Source: Rhodococcus ruber (GTDB taxonomy: Bacteria; Actinomycetota; Actinomycetes; Mycobacteriales; Mycobacteriaceae). From it: a DNA stretch of 64,000 nucleotides. The DNA lies in assembly GCF_027270735.1 (NCBI RefSeq), contig NZ_JAPWIJ010000002.1, positions 669,945 through 733,944 of the forward strand, given 5' to 3'. Under the pieces are notes generated by a model. That model was not told the origin of the DNA, made no database searches, and saw nothing but the letters and a program-made list of their open reading frames with translations. Below are positions 18,252-28,183 of the stretch, piece after piece (the stretch's first letter is position 1; each line of letters begins with the position of its first letter). The translations under genes and the position numbers were made by a program.

Positions 18252-18900
18252 ATCTCTCGGTGTCTCGAACCTGGCCGGAGACGATGACGGTATCGCCCGC
18301 ACCGATCACCGTCTCCGCTGTTGCATAGGTGAACCCTTCACCCAGACGCTTGACTGCGACGACGGTGACTCCGTGCTTGGTGCGGATTCCGCTCTCGCCC
18401 AGAGTCTTTCCTATCAGTGAGGCCGGCGGCGACGTCTTCGCCATGGCGTAGCCGTCGTCGAACTCGATGTAGTCCATCATCCGACCACGTACCAGGTGAG
18501 CTACTCGCTTGCCCATGTCGTGCTCGGGCCTGACGACGTGATGGACGCCGATCTGGCTGAGAATCTTGGCGTGCGCGTTGCTCAGAGCCTTGGCCCAGAT
18601 GGTCGACATCGACAAATTGACCAGAGCCGATGCGGTGAGCAGGCTCGCTTCGAGATTGGAACCGATACCCACGACGGCACGGTCGTACTCGTGCACCGAC
18701 AGTTGCCGCAGAGACTCCTCGTCGGTGGTATCGGCTACCACAGCGTGCGTCAGACGGTCTGCCACACGCTGCACTACGGCCTCGTCGCTGTCGACGCCGA
18801 GTACCTCGACCCCTTGGTCCATCAGTTCGAGTGCGAGAGACTTACCGAAGCGACCGAGACCGAGAACGACAACGACGTCGGAGGATGGTTTCCTAGCCAA
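18235..18900 (-). CDS. Potassium uptake regulatory subunit (TrkA/KtrA type, RCK domains)
   Basis: A 221-residue cytoplasmic gating protein. The N-terminal RCK domain has VVVLGLGRFGKSLALEL and the acidic VDSDEAVVQRVAD for NAD(H) or ATP/ADP binding. The C-terminal RCK_C domain (about 140-221) has GKTLGESGIRTKHGVTVVAVKR. Single RCK_N plus RCK_C makes it KtrA-like. I place the start at the TTG at 18900 because GGAAAGG lies about seven bases ahead and the similarity begins there; this start overlaps the stop of the channel gene. An in-frame GTG at 18960 would overlap it by 68 bases. It forms an operon with 18893-20269. Confidence 0.9.
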   Translation of the reverse strand: MARKPSSDVVVVLGLGRFGKSLALELMDQGVEVLGVDSDEAVVQRVADRLTHAVVADTTDEESLRQLSVHEYDRAVVGIGSNLEASLLTASALVNLSMSTIWAKALSNAHAKILSQIGVHHVVRPEHDMGKRVAHLVRGRMMDYIEFDDGYAMAKTSPPASLIGKTLGESGIRTKHGVTVVAVKRLGEGFTYATAETVIGAGDTVIVSGQVRDTERFSEST

Positions 18901-20269
18901 TGAACGGCCTTTCCGTGGGAAGCGTGTATCGCCGTCCGCGGTCGCGGGCGGCGAGGGCACTGACCAGGGTGATGGAACCGATGCGGCCCAGATACATCAG
19001 GACTATCAGAACCACCTGACCCCAGCCGGGTAGCTGCGCGGTGATTCCGGTGGACAGGCCTACCGTCGCGAACGCCGAGACGACCTCGAAGAGAAGGACG
19101 TCGAGGTCGAAATTCGTGCCGGCCAACAGCGCCACAACCGGCAGCATGACCAACGCGACCCCGATCAACGCGACGGTCAACGCCTGACGCTGCACACGCG
19201 CGTCGATTCGCCGACCGAACACCGACACCTCACGGTCACCGCGGATCTCGGCCAGAATGACGAACAACAACAGGGCGAACGTTGTGACCTTGATGCCACC
19301 CGCCGTGCCGCCGCTACCACCACCGATGAACATCAAGACGTCGGTGACAAGCAGGGTCGCGTTGTCCACATCCGCGTAGTCGACGCTGTTGAATCCTGCG
19401 GTTCGGGGCATGACGCCCTGGAACGTCGCCACGAGCATCTTGTCCCAGAAGTCGAATCCACCCAGCGTTCTGGACCACTCGAACAACATCACCACCGTGG
19501 GCCCGAGGACCAGAAGAACGCCGGTGACGGTCAGCGTCATTCGAGTGTGCAGTGACCATCGCTTGCGTGCCCGAACGCCGCCGGCACGTGCGCGGAGGTG
19601 ACGGGCGACCTCGAACAGAACCGGAAATCCGATGCCGCCCAACACGACCGCGATCAACAGCGGCACACAGATCCACGGGTCGGTGGCGAACCCGATCATG
19701 TTGTCGCTGAAGAGGGCGAAACCGGCGTTGTTGAACGCCGAGACGGCATGGAAGATACCCAACCAGAGTGCGCGCCCGGGTGGCTCGTCGTAGCCGACGA
19801 CGAAGCGCGCAGCCAGACAGAGGGCTACCACGCCCTCGATGATCAGGCTCGTCCGGAACACCCCGACGACGACACTCCTGACGTCGCCCAGACCCGACGT
19901 GCGTACCTCGGCGGCCGCATTGAGCCTGCCGCGCAGACCGATTCGATCGGCCAGGACCAATCCGACCAACGACGCGATCGTCATGATCCCGAATCCGCCG
20001 ACCTGGATCAGGCCGAGAATCACGCCCTGCCCGAAACCCGACCAGTACACCGGCGTGTCCACCACGATCAGGCCGGTCAAACTGACCGCCGAGGTCGATG
20101 TGAACAACGCCTGCAGAAACCCGGACGCGATCCCGGACTGGGTGGCCGTCGGAAGCATCAGCACGCCTGCACCGACCAGGATGGCCAGTGCGAATCCGGA
20201 CGCCATGAGCCGAACCGGCGTGAGCCGAAAGACCGTGGACCATCGCGATGCCGGGCGAGCGTCTGTCAC
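18893..20269 (-). CDS. Potassium channel subunit (TrkH/KtrB type)
   Basis: A 458-residue membrane protein with four pore-loop repeats of the Trk/Ktr/HKT superfamily. The selectivity-filter segments are visible in order: STSAVSLTGL, VSAFNNAGFAL, VMPRTAGFNSVD and VSAFATVGLSTGI. The gating loop GGGSGGTAGGIKVTTF in the third repeat is intact. With the adjacent KtrA-like protein it would mediate sodium- or proton-coupled potassium uptake. The GTG at 20269 starts the conserved protein (VTDARPASRWSTV); a longer frame to 20350 would overlap the upstream dehydratase and adds Cys-rich, unconserved residues. Confidence 0.92.
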   Translation of the reverse strand: MTDARPASRWSTVFRLTPVRLMASGFALAILVGAGVLMLPTATQSGIASGFLQALFTSTSAVSLTGLIVVDTPVYWSGFGQGVILGLIQVGGFGIMTIASLVGLVLADRIGLRGRLNAAAEVRTSGLGDVRSVVVGVFRTSLIIEGVVALCLAARFVVGYDEPPGRALWLGIFHAVSAFNNAGFALFSDNMIGFATDPWICVPLLIAVVLGGIGFPVLFEVARHLRARAGGVRARKRWSLHTRMTLTVTGVLLVLGPTVVMLFEWSRTLGGFDFWDKMLVATFQGVMPRTAGFNSVDYADVDNATLLVTDVLMFIGGGSGGTAGGIKVTTFALLLFVILAEIRGDREVSVFGRRIDARVQRQALTVALIGVALVMLPVVALLAGTNFDLDVLLFEVVSAFATVGLSTGITAQLPGWGQVVLIVLMYLGRIGSITLVSALAARDRGRRYTLPTERPFIG

Positions 20270-20319
20270 TCGGCAGACAGTACCGGTGGTAAGAGCCGCT
20301 TCGCGGCAGCGCTCCCACG

Positions 20320-21519
20320 TCAGCGCACCACAGCCTTCGCAACGGTCCATGCGCGTCCCTGCTCGCTCAATGTGAAGCCCAATCCCGGGCGCGCAGACAG
20401 ATGCATGCGCCCGTCTCGGGTCTCGAGGTGTTCGTCGAACAGTGGGTCCAACCAGTCGAAGTGCTCCACCCAGGTCTGCAGTGGATACACCGCTGCAAGG
20501 TGCAGGTGGATCTCCATGGCGAAATGCGGGGCGAGCTGAAGATTGTGGTGCTCGGCCAGCGTCGCCAGTTTCAGGAATTGCGTGATGCCGCCGATGCGGG
20601 GAGCGTCCGGCTGCAGGATGTCGACCGAACCTGCCTCGATGAGGCGCACGTGCTCGCCGACGCTGGCCAACATCTCCCCCGTCGCGATGGAGGTGTCGAG
20701 GCTGCGAGCGAGCTGAGCATGCCCCTCTGCGTCATAGGCGTCAAGGGGCTCCTCGATCCACACGAGATCGAATTGTTCGAGTATGCGGCCCATACGCTGC
20801 GCCGTCGGCCGATCCCATTGCTGATTGGCGTCGACCATCAGGGGGACGTCGTCGCCGAGAAACTCGCGCACGGCGGTGACGCGGGCGATGTCGGTACGCC
20901 AATCAGGCTGCCCGACCTTCAGTTTGATGCCGCCGATGCCGTTTGCGAGCGAGATGGCGGCGTTCTCCATGACCTCCTCTATCGGAGTATGGAGAAATCC
21001 GCCGGAGGTGTTGTACGTCTGCACCGAATCGCGCGCCGAGCCGATCAGTTTCGCCAGCGGCAACCCCGCACGCTTGGCTTTGAGATCCCACAAGGCGATG
21101 TCGATCGCGGCAATCGCCTGCGTCGCAACACCGCTACGCCCCACCGAGGCTCCAGCCCACACGAGCTTGGTCCAGATCTTGCCGATGTCGTTCGGGTCCT
21201 CCCCGATGAGTACCGGAGCGATCTCCTGGGCGTGCGTGAATTGGGCCGGCCCGCCCGCGCGCTTGGAGTACCCGAAACCGATTCCCTCATGACCCTGTTC
21301 TGTGCGAATCTCGGCGAACAGGAACACCACCTCGGTCATCGCCTTCTGCCTGCCGGTGAGAACCTTGGCGTCACTGATCGGATTCTTCAGCGGCAACACG
21401 ATCGAGGACAGCGTCACCTCGACGATGCGATCGATACTTGCGGCACCGGGGGCCAGTGCAGCGATCGCAGCATCCGGGGCGGTGAGGCCGCTTGTCGGTT
21501 TGTCTGTGGCGATGGTCAT
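20320..21519 (-). CDS. Enolase-superfamily L-talarate/galactarate dehydratase
   Basis: A 399-residue mandelate-racemase-type acid sugar dehydratase. The general base lies in GIKLKVGQPDW. The metal ligands are in LMVDANQQWDRPTAQRM, WIEEPLDAYD and IATGEML, and the second base is the His of LAPHFAMEIHLHLAA. These segments closely resemble the Salmonella talarate/galactarate dehydratase as I remember it, so galactarate or talarate to 5-keto-4-deoxyglucarate is the likely reaction. The product feeds KdgD at 27257-28183. The ATG at 21519 follows AGGAG by nine bases. It is the most distal gene of the minus-strand branch of the aldarate cluster. Confidence 0.88.
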   Translation of the reverse strand: MTIATDKPTSGLTAPDAAIAALAPGAASIDRIVEVTLSSIVLPLKNPISDAKVLTGRQKAMTEVVFLFAEIRTEQGHEGIGFGYSKRAGGPAQFTHAQEIAPVLIGEDPNDIGKIWTKLVWAGASVGRSGVATQAIAAIDIALWDLKAKRAGLPLAKLIGSARDSVQTYNTSGGFLHTPIEEVMENAAISLANGIGGIKLKVGQPDWRTDIARVTAVREFLGDDVPLMVDANQQWDRPTAQRMGRILEQFDLVWIEEPLDAYDAEGHAQLARSLDTSIATGEMLASVGEHVRLIEAGSVDILQPDAPRIGGITQFLKLATLAEHHNLQLAPHFAMEIHLHLAAVYPLQTWVEHFDWLDPLFDEHLETRDGRMHLSARPGLGFTLSEQGRAWTVAKAVVR

Positions 21520-21594
21520 CTCTCGGGCTCCTGGTCTCGTCGATTCAGTCTGTCTCACAGACTATTTCGACGAACGATGTGGGTCCAACACCAA

Positions 21595-22566
21595 TTATCG
21601 GCCGATCGATGCCGCCAAAGCATCGATGTTCGATGCAATATCGGCCACCCGGCCCACGAACGTGTGATGCGTGACGCCGGACGAGTGGGGCGTCATCAGC
21701 ACATTGTCGAGATCGCGAAACGGCAACACACTCGGCTCGCCCATCCCGTCCGGCCCCGGGTAGCGGTACCAGACATCGATGGCGGCTGCGGCAATCTCGT
21801 TGCGCGACAGAGCGTCGAACAGTGGTTGTTCCTGCACCAAGGGCCCACGACCGACATTGACGAGCACCCCGTCGGGCCCGAGCCTGCGCAGCTCCTCGGC
21901 ACCGATCATTCCGCGGGTGCGCTCGTTCAGGGGTGCGGAGACCACCAGGACGTCGGCGAAGTCGACCAGTGATCCCAGATCATCTGTGCCCGAAACCCAT
22001 TCGAGCCCGTCATCCGGAGCCCGTCCGCTTCCGGTGACCGCAGCACCCACTGCGCCGTATGCCCGAAACAACTGCCACGTTCGCCTACCGATGTGCCCGA
22101 AGCCGACGAATCCGATGCGGGCACCACTCAGCGACAACGGTTGCGCGATGCTCGGGTCGTAGACGGCGGTGGCGAACACTCCGGAGCGGAGTGCGCGGTC
22201 CTGCTCCAGAAACTTGCGGCGCAGCATCACGGTCGCGGCCACGACGTACTCGGCAATCGACTGCTCGTGGTGAAAGGTGTTGCGTACCTGCACATCGGGA
22301 CCCAATCCGGAGCGATCGACGTTGTCCGTTCCGGCACCCGCGACGTGCACCATACGCAAGTTCGGCGCTGCGGCACCCATGGCCGCACTGAACTTGCCAC
22401 CGACGTAGACGTCTGCGTCGGCAAGTTCGGCGATGACCCGAGACTCGTCGAACGGCACGCACCAGATCACTTCGGCGTCGGCGGGCAGCCCCGCCTCGAA
22501 CTGCTCCCGATGGGGCAGCACATTCCGATCGCCGACGACGATCTTCATCAGCGCACCAGAACTCAT
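21595..22566 (-). CDS. D-2-hydroxyacid dehydrogenase family protein
   Basis: A 323-residue member of the D-isomer-specific 2-hydroxyacid dehydrogenases. The dinucleotide-binding motif is [10 protein letters not shown]; the catalytic Arg is in VNVGRGPLV and the His in [10 protein letters not shown]. Next to the central Glu position it has WYRYPGPDG instead of the common FxxEP, an atypical region that could signal another substrate. Its ATG overlaps the gudD stop by four bases, so it is translationally coupled to glucarate dehydratase. KdgD plus the semialdehyde dehydrogenase already complete the pathway without a reductase, so its role is open; oxidising or reducing a side product is a guess. 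Confidence 0.85.
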   Translation of the reverse strand: MSSGALMKIVVGDRNVLPHREQFEAGLPADAEVIWCVPFDESRVIAELADADVYVGGKFSAAMGAAAPNLRMVHVAGAGTDNVDRSGLGPDVQVRNTFHHEQSIAEYVVAATVMLRRKFLEQDRALRSGVFATAVYDPSIAQPLSLSGARIGFVGFGHIGRRTWQLFRAYGAVGAAVTGSGRAPDDGLEWVSGTDDLGSLVDFADVLVVSAPLNERTRGMIGAEELRRLGPDGVLVNVGRGPLVQEQPLFDALSRNEIAAAAIDVWYRYPGPDGMGEPSVLPFRDLDNVLMTPHSSGVTHHTFVGRVADIASNIDALAASIGR

Positions 22567-23909
22567 CGAACCAGGGCCGGCCGCTTGCTGTCGAACGTCC
22601 AGCCCTCGATCAGATACTGCATACCGATGGCGTCGTCGCGAGAACCGAGACCCTCCTTCTGGTACAGCTCGTGCGCCGCATCGATCTGCTCGAAGTCGAG
22701 TTCGACGCCCAGACCCGGCTTGTCGGGCACGGTGAGGTAGCCGTCCTCGATCCTGAACGGCTCCTTGGTGACTCGCTGCCCGTCCTGCCAGATCCAGTGC
22801 GTGTCGATCGCAGTGATGTTCCCGGGAGCGGCCGCGGCCACGTGTGTGAACATCGCCAGTGATACGTCGAAGTGGTTGTTGGAGTGCGAACCCCACGTCA
22901 GGCCACAGGCGTCGCACAGCTGCGCGACGCGGACGGAACCGGCCATCGTCCAGAAGTGCGGGTCGGCGAGCGGGATGTCCACCGCGCCGGATCGGATGGT
23001 GTGGCCCATCTCGCGCCAGTCGGTGGCGATCATGTTGGTCGCGGTCTGCAATCCGGTGGCGCGCTTGAATTCGGTCATCACTTCGCGGCCCGAGAATCCA
23101 CCCTCCGGTCCGACGGGGTCCTCGGCATAGGCCAACACATCACGCAGGCCGCGGCAGGTGTCGATCGCATCCTTCAGGAGCCAGCCACCGTTGGGATCCA
23201 ACGTTATTCGAGCCTCGGGGAATCGCTCGGCCAGCGCGCGCACCGCGGCAGCCTCCTCGGCCGCGGGCAGCGCGCCACCCTTGAGCTTGAAGTCTTGAAA
23301 CCCGTATCGGGCCTGCGCCGCCTCGGCGAGGCGCACGATCGACTCGGGATCCATGGCCTCCTCGTGCCTGATGCGCAACCAGTCGTCGGCACCGGCGGCC
23401 TCGTCCGCTGGACTTCGATAGGCGAGATCGGTCTTGGTGCGATCCGCGACGAAGAACAGGTAGCCCAGTGCCTGAACCTTCTCGCGCTGCTGTCCGTCGC
23501 CCAACAACGCCGCGACGCTGACGCCGAGGTGCTGGCCGAGCAGATCCAGTAATGCAGATTCCACCGCGGTCACAGCGTGGATCGCAACCCGCAGATCGAA
23601 GGTCTGCGCTCCGCGTCCACCGGCATCACGATCCGCGAAGGCGCGGCGCATCTCGGCGAGAATTGCGTTGTAGCGGCCGACTCCCTGACCCTCGACGAGC
23701 ACGCGCGCATCCTCGAGAGTCTGCCGAATCGCCTCTCCTCCCGGCACTTCGCCGACGCCGGTGCGCCCGTCCGAGTCGGTGAGCACCACCAGATTGCGGG
23801 TGAAGTACGGGGCGTGGGCTCCGCTGAGGTTCAGCAACATGTCGTCGTGCCCTGCGATCGGAATGACGCGCATCTCGGAGACGACGGGGGTGCTGTTCTC
23901 GGAGTTCAT
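22563..23909 (-). CDS. gudD: Glucarate dehydratase
   Basis: A 448-residue enolase-superfamily enzyme that dehydrates D-glucarate to 5-keto-4-deoxyglucarate. The similarity to GudD is very strong along the whole length: [65 protein letters not shown] (base Lys), [34 protein letters not shown] and [20 protein letters not shown] (base His). Length matches the E. coli enzyme. The ATG at 23909 is preceded by GAGAGGG. It lies between the MFS permease and the coupled hydroxyacid dehydrogenase. Confidence 0.96.
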   Translation of the reverse strand: MNSENSTPVVSEMRVIPIAGHDDMLLNLSGAHAPYFTRNLVVLTDSDGRTGVGEVPGGEAIRQTLEDARVLVEGQGVGRYNAILAEMRRAFADRDAGGRGAQTFDLRVAIHAVTAVESALLDLLGQHLGVSVAALLGDGQQREKVQALGYLFFVADRTKTDLAYRSPADEAAGADDWLRIRHEEAMDPESIVRLAEAAQARYGFQDFKLKGGALPAAEEAAAVRALAERFPEARITLDPNGGWLLKDAIDTCRGLRDVLAYAEDPVGPEGGFSGREVMTEFKRATGLQTATNMIATDWREMGHTIRSGAVDIPLADPHFWTMAGSVRVAQLCDACGLTWGSHSNNHFDVSLAMFTHVAAAAPGNITAIDTHWIWQDGQRVTKEPFRIEDGYLTVPDKPGLGVELDFEQIDAAHELYQKEGLGSRDDAIGMQYLIEGWTFDSKRPALVR

Positions 23910-23941
23910 GATCGGACCCTCTCGGCCGGTGGTGTCGAATG

Positions 23942-25285
23942 CTATTTGGTCAGGGTGACGGGTGCATCGCGGCCCTCGGTCTCGGCCACCACCCCTCGCG
24001 GCTTCTTGATGAGCAGTACGGACAGCGCGGCGAGAGCAGACGCGCCGGCAAGCGCATACAGTCCCCAGGTCACCGAACCGGTGGCCTCCTGGATCAGTCC
24101 GAAGCCGAACGGTGCGACGAAGCCGCCGAGGTTGCCCACCGAGTTGATGACGGCGATGGCGGCGGCAAGCACCATCGGATGCAGAGTGGACTGCGGGAAG
24201 GACCAGAACAGCGGGCTTGCGCTCTTGAATCCCATAGCAGCGATACACAGGAAGATCAGCGCGATCCACGGTGACGCCACTGCGGCCGCCAAGGTACCCA
24301 CAGCCGCGGTGAGCAGCGCGATGATCAACAGTGGTCGACGATTGCCGGTGCGGTCGCCGATCTTGGACATGTAGTACATGGCGAACACGGCACAGATCCA
24401 CGGCAGCGACGACAGCAAGCCGACGGTGATGTCGTTGGTTCCGTCGATCCGTCGGACGATGGACGGGAGCCAGAAAGTGTTCGCGTAGATCGAGAGCTGG
24501 ATTGCGAAGTAGATCCAGATGAACAGCAGCAGCTTGGGATCGAGCAACATCTTCCAGCGCGAACGCCCGTCGCCCATGCCGGAGGTACGTGCCTTCTCTG
24601 CTTCCTCCACCGCGATCGCCGCGTTCAGGTCGTGCTTTTCCTCGTCGGTCAGCCACTTCGCATCCTTGACGTGCGAATCGATGAGGAAGTAGGCGATGAT
24701 GCCGACGACGACGGACAGCAGGCCCTCGATGCCGAACAGGTATTGCCAGCCTCGGGCCCCGAAGAGTCCGTCGAGAGAAAGCAGCGGACCCGACAGCGGG
24801 CCGGAGATCGCAGCGGCCACCGAGGATCCGGCGACGAACAGGGCAGTGGCACGGCCACGGTGGCTGTTGGGCAACCACTTGGCGAAGTAGAAGATGATCG
24901 CCGGGAAGAAGCCCGCCTCGGCCGCTCCGAGCAGGAATCGCAGGATGTAGAACATCTCGGGACCGTTGACGAAGGCCATGGCGAACGAGATAGTGCCCCA
25001 ACTGACCATGATGCGGGTCAGCCAGATCTTGGCACCGAACTTCTCCATCATCACGTTGCTCGGAAGCTCGAAGAGCGCGTAGGCGATGAAGAACACGCCT
25101 GCACCGAATCCGTATGCCGCAGCTCCGATACCGACGTCGGCTTCGAGGTATTCGCGGGCGTATCCGATGTTCGATCGGTTCAGCTGATTGCAGATCAGCA
25201 TGATGATGAACAAGGGCACGACCCGACGGAATATCTTCGCGACGGCAGAGTCGACGGCCGGTGTCGGCGGGAGAGTGATCGGCAT
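23942..25285 (-). CDS. MFS aldarate transporter (ACS family, GudP-like)
   Basis: A 447-residue, 12-helix major facilitator of the anion:cation symporter family, which includes the glucarate/galactarate permeases. Family features are the first loop segment [42 protein letters not shown] after helix 3, and [21 protein letters not shown] cytoplasmic central loop (about 190-235) separates the two six-helix halves. It is the first gene of the minus-strand branch and faces the semialdehyde dehydrogenase across a 341-bp control region. The ATG at 25285 has CGGAG seven bases upstream. Confidence 0.92.
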   Translation of the reverse strand: MPITLPPTPAVDSAVAKIFRRVVPLFIIMLICNQLNRSNIGYAREYLEADVGIGAAAYGFGAGVFFIAYALFELPSNVMMEKFGAKIWLTRIMVSWGTISFAMAFVNGPEMFYILRFLLGAAEAGFFPAIIFYFAKWLPNSHRGRATALFVAGSSVAAAISGPLSGPLLSLDGLFGARGWQYLFGIEGLLSVVVGIIAYFLIDSHVKDAKWLTDEEKHDLNAAIAVEEAEKARTSGMGDGRSRWKMLLDPKLLLFIWIYFAIQLSIYANTFWLPSIVRRIDGTNDITVGLLSSLPWICAVFAMYYMSKIGDRTGNRRPLLIIALLTAAVGTLAAAVASPWIALIFLCIAAMGFKSASPLFWSFPQSTLHPMVLAAAIAVINSVGNLGGFVAPFGFGLIQEATGSVTWGLYALAGASALAALSVLLIKKPRGVVAETEGRDAPVTLTK

Positions 25286-25626
25286 CGATCGCTCCGTTCT
25301 GTTGCTCGAGCGGTTTCCTCTACCAATGCGTGAATGTGACCGGCACAGGCATGGATCGACCCAGTGATTGGGCTCACATGTGACATTAGGACCTCGAATC
25401 GATGCATGTCCAAGACCATCTACGCATCGACCGATGCAGTAGAGGTATCGGCAACGGCAACCGGTGCTCATCGGGCCTGGCAGCAAGATCGATACCGAGA
25501 CTGAATCAAATGCGACTTTTTTAGACTTGGACATGTATCGATCGGCCTTCTAGCGTGGTGACCTATGAGCCAGGTCACGCCTGGCGTCAGCGCACGCACC
25601 GCACCACAGCCTTAGGAGTCACCCCC
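25286..25626. promoter_or_regulatory. Divergent control region of the aldarate cluster
   Basis: This 341-bp gap separates the MFS permease from the semialdehyde dehydrogenase and holds no gene. It contains three symmetric signals. A 16-bp inverted pair with one mismatch runs 25399-25414 (TCGATGCATGTCCAAG) and 25526-25541 (CTTGGACATGTATCGA). GCATCG-AC-CGATGC lies at 25424-25437 and the perfect decamer TCACATGTGA at 25374-25383. The run of six T at 25517-25522 sits just beside the right-hand site. No regulator gene lies in the cluster itself, so the controlling protein is encoded elsewhere. Confidence 0.65.
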
Positions 25627-27225
25627 ATGACAGCGTCGACGACACAGTCCACCCACCTCACCGGCCGGATGATCATCGCCGGCATCCCGGTCTTCGGTGG
25701 CGGCACGCAGATTCACGGAATCGACCCCAGCACCGGCGCGGACCTCGAACCCGCCTACGGTCACGGTGACAATACCGACGTCGAGAAGGCTTGTGCCGCA
25801 GCGGCCGATGCCTTCGCCGACTACCGCGCCACCTCCTCGGAGACTCGTGCACAGTTTCTCGAAACCATCGCCGACAACATCGCAGCTCTCGGCGACACGC
25901 TGATCGAGCGCACCGTCGCCGAGTCCGGACTTCCGTTGGCCCGCATCACTGGCGAGGTCGGCCGCACCACCGGGCAGCTCCGCTTGTTCGCTTCGGTTCT
26001 GCGCGAGGGTAGTTGGAACGGTGCCCGCATCGATCCGGCGCAACCCGAGCGCTCACCGCTCCCGCGCGCCGACATCCGCCAGCGGCAGATTCCGCTGGGC
26101 CCGGTTGCCGTGTTCGGGGCGAGCAACTTCCCGCTCGCCTTCTCCGTCGCCGGCGGCGACACCGCCTCCGCTCTCGCTGCCGGGTGCCCAGTGGTCGTCA
26201 AGGCTCACGATGCCCATCCGGGAACGTCCGAACTGGTCGGCCGCGCGATCGCCGAAGCGGTGTCCTCCACCGGAATGCCGTCGGGCACATTCTCTCTGCT
26301 GTTCGGCTCCGGCCGTGGACTCGGGACCGCCCTGGTCACCGACCCTCGAATCAAGGCCGTCGGATTCACCGGATCACGTTCGGGTGGAACGGCTCTCGTC
26401 GCCGCCGCAGCCGGTCGACGTGAACCGATCCCGGTCTACGCGGAGATGAGCTCCATCAACCCTGTGTTCGTCATGGACGGCGCACTCGCCTCCCGCGGAG
26501 CCGAACTCGGCCGCGCCTTCGTCGCGTCGCTGACGATGGGTTCGGGCCAGTTCTGCACCAACCCCGGACTCGTCATCGCCGTGGACGGACCAGGACTGCA
26601 GTCCTTCACCGAGGCAGCGACGGCGGCGGTACAGGAATCCGCCCCCACCACGATGCTGACCCCGAACATCGCTTCCAGCTACGCGGACGGTGTCGCCACG
26701 CTGACCGATGCAGTTACCGTGGTCGCGCGGGGCTCCGACTCCGACGCCCCGAATGCCTGCCGCGCCGCACTGTTCGAGACCGATGCCGATACGTTCCTCA
26801 CCTCCGACGCAGCGCAGGCCGAAGTGTTCGGCGCATCGAGTCTCATCGTTCGCTGCACCGACGCACAGCAGGTTCGCGACGTCGCCGCGCTACTCGAAGG
26901 TCAGCTCACCGCCACGGTTCACGCCGACGAGTCCGATCACGCCGAAGCAGGAAAGCTCCTCTCGGTTCTCGAACTCAAGGCCGGCCGCATCCTGTTCGAC
27001 GGATGGCCCACCGGCGTCGAGGTAGGCCACGCAATGGTTCACGGCGGGCCCTTCCCCGCCACCTCCAACTCCCGCACCACCTCGGTCGGATCTCTTGCCA
27101 TCGAACGATTCCTGCGTCCTGTTTCCTACCAGGATGTTCCGAAATCATTGCTGCCCAATGCAATCGCTGACGGAAACCCCGAGGGAATCTTTCGCCGCAT
27201 CGACGGCCAGCTCACCCAAGACTGA
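25627..27225 (+). CDS. Alpha-ketoglutaric semialdehyde dehydrogenase (NADP-type ALDH)
   Basis: A 532-residue aldehyde dehydrogenase that would oxidise 2-oxoglutarate semialdehyde to 2-oxoglutarate, the last step of the aldarate route. The catalytic Cys310 is in [10 protein letters not shown] and the general base Glu273 in YAEMSSINP. The cofactor site includes [16 protein letters not shown] and [12 protein letters not shown]. These variant motifs ([19 protein letters not shown]) are those of the KGSADH type III/YagE-linked group rather than succinate-semialdehyde dehydrogenases. The ATG follows TAGGAG by about eight bases. It heads the plus-strand branch of the cluster, followed by kdgD 31 bp later. 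Confidence 0.92.
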   Translation: MTASTTQSTHLTGRMIIAGIPVFGGGTQIHGIDPSTGADLEPAYGHGDNTDVEKACAAAADAFADYRATSSETRAQFLETIADNIAALGDTLIERTVAESGLPLARITGEVGRTTGQLRLFASVLREGSWNGARIDPAQPERSPLPRADIRQRQIPLGPVAVFGASNFPLAFSVAGGDTASALAAGCPVVVKAHDAHPGTSELVGRAIAEAVSSTGMPSGTFSLLFGSGRGLGTALVTDPRIKAVGFTGSRSGGTALVAAAAGRREPIPVYAEMSSINPVFVMDGALASRGAELGRAFVASLTMGSGQFCTNPGLVIAVDGPGLQSFTEAATAAVQESAPTTMLTPNIASSYADGVATLTDAVTVVARGSDSDAPNACRAALFETDADTFLTSDAAQAEVFGASSLIVRCTDAQQVRDVAALLEGQLTATVHADESDHAEAGKLLSVLELKAGRILFDGWPTGVEVGHAMVHGGPFPATSNSRTTSVGSLAIERFLRPVSYQDVPKSLLPNAIADGNPEGIFRRIDGQLTQD

Positions 27226-27256
27226 CTCACCCCACCTAGTTCTCGAGGAGACCACC

Positions 27257-28183
27257 ATGCTCGACGGAGTCCTGTTCTTCCCCGTCACCCCGTTCACCGC
27301 CTCCGGTGAGGTCGATTACGACCTGCTGGCTGCTCACATCGCGAAGGGTGTCGACGCCGGACCCGGTGGAGTGTTCATCGCCTGCGGCACCGGTGAATTC
27401 CACGCCCTCGAAGGCGAGGAGTTCGGCAAGATCGTGCGCACGGCAGTCGACGTCGTCGCAGGCCGCGTGCCGGTGTACGCCGGCGCAGGCGGATCCGTCG
27501 CCCAGGCAAAGGCGTTCGCGGCGAGCGCGAAGAGCAACGGAGCCGATGGCATCCTGCTGCTGCCTCCGTACCTGGTGACGATGCCGCAGGCCGGTCTGGT
27601 CAACTACACCAAGGCCGTCGCCGCCGCGTCCGATCTGCCGTTGATCGTCTACAACCGCGGCAACGCTCGCTTCACCGAGGACTCGGCCGTCGAGGTGGCG
27701 CAGTTGCCCACCGTCGTCGGATTCAAGGACGGCACAGGCGATCTCGATCAGGTCGGCCGCATCGTCCGCGCGGTGCTGGATGCACTCGAGCCGTCGGGCA
27801 AGCCCTTCCAGTTCTTCAACGGCCTGCCCACCGCCGAGGTCTCCCAGCAGGCGTACCGAGCGATCGGTGTCACGCTGTACTCCTCTGCGACGTTCGCCTT
27901 CGCACCCGAACTGGCGCTGGCGTTCTATCGGTCACTCGACAGTGGTAACGAGAAGCTCACTGCCGCACTGCTTCGCGAGTTCTTCCACCCGCTCGTGCGC
28001 TTGCGCGACAAGGTGCCCGGTTACGCCGTCTCCCTCATCAAGGCCGGCGTGACGATGGAGGGTATCGAGGCAGGGCCCGTTCGCCCGCCTCTGGTGGACA
28101 TCAGCGCACCGCATCTCGAGGAACTCACCGCAATCGTTGCCGCCGGCCGGGCCGTGCTGGCAGACGAGCTCGCGGTGCACTGA
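27257..28183 (+). CDS. kdgD: 5-dehydro-4-deoxyglucarate dehydratase
   Basis: A 308-residue member of the dihydrodipicolinate synthase/N-acetylneuraminate lyase superfamily. It dehydrates and decarboxylates 5-keto-4-deoxyglucarate to 2-oxoglutarate semialdehyde. The Schiff-base Lys157 (VVGFKDGTGD), the Tyr132 of IVYNRGNARF and the carboxylate-binding ACGTGEFHAL loop are present. YNRGNA and GFKDGTGD are typical of KdgD rather than DapA. GAGGAG precedes the ATG by six bases. It accepts the common product of all the acid-sugar dehydratases here, and its stop overlaps the next gene by one base (TGATG). Confidence 0.95.
   Translation: MLDGVLFFPVTPFTASGEVDYDLLAAHIAKGVDAGPGGVFIACGTGEFHALEGEEFGKIVRTAVDVVAGRVPVYAGAGGSVAQAKAFAASAKSNGADGILLLPPYLVTMPQAGLVNYTKAVAAASDLPLIVYNRGNARFTEDSAVEVAQLPTVVGFKDGTGDLDQVGRIVRAVLDALEPSGKPFQFFNGLPTAEVSQQAYRAIGVTLYSSATFAFAPELALAFYRSLDSGNEKLTAALLREFFHPLVRLRDKVPGYAVSLIKAGVTMEGIEAGPVRPPLVDISAPHLEELTAIVAAGRAVLADELAVH

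Noticed and set aside
20401..21972. A 523-codon + strand frame across the dehydratase and hydroxyacid dehydrogenase genes
   Set aside because: It covers parts of two genes with excellent family matches on the opposite strand and has low-complexity composition.
22563..25001. Apparent fusion of glucarate dehydratase with an 360-residue N-terminal extension
   Set aside because: The extension is the MFS permease gene read in another frame; GudD similarity and a ribosome-binding site fix the start at 23909.
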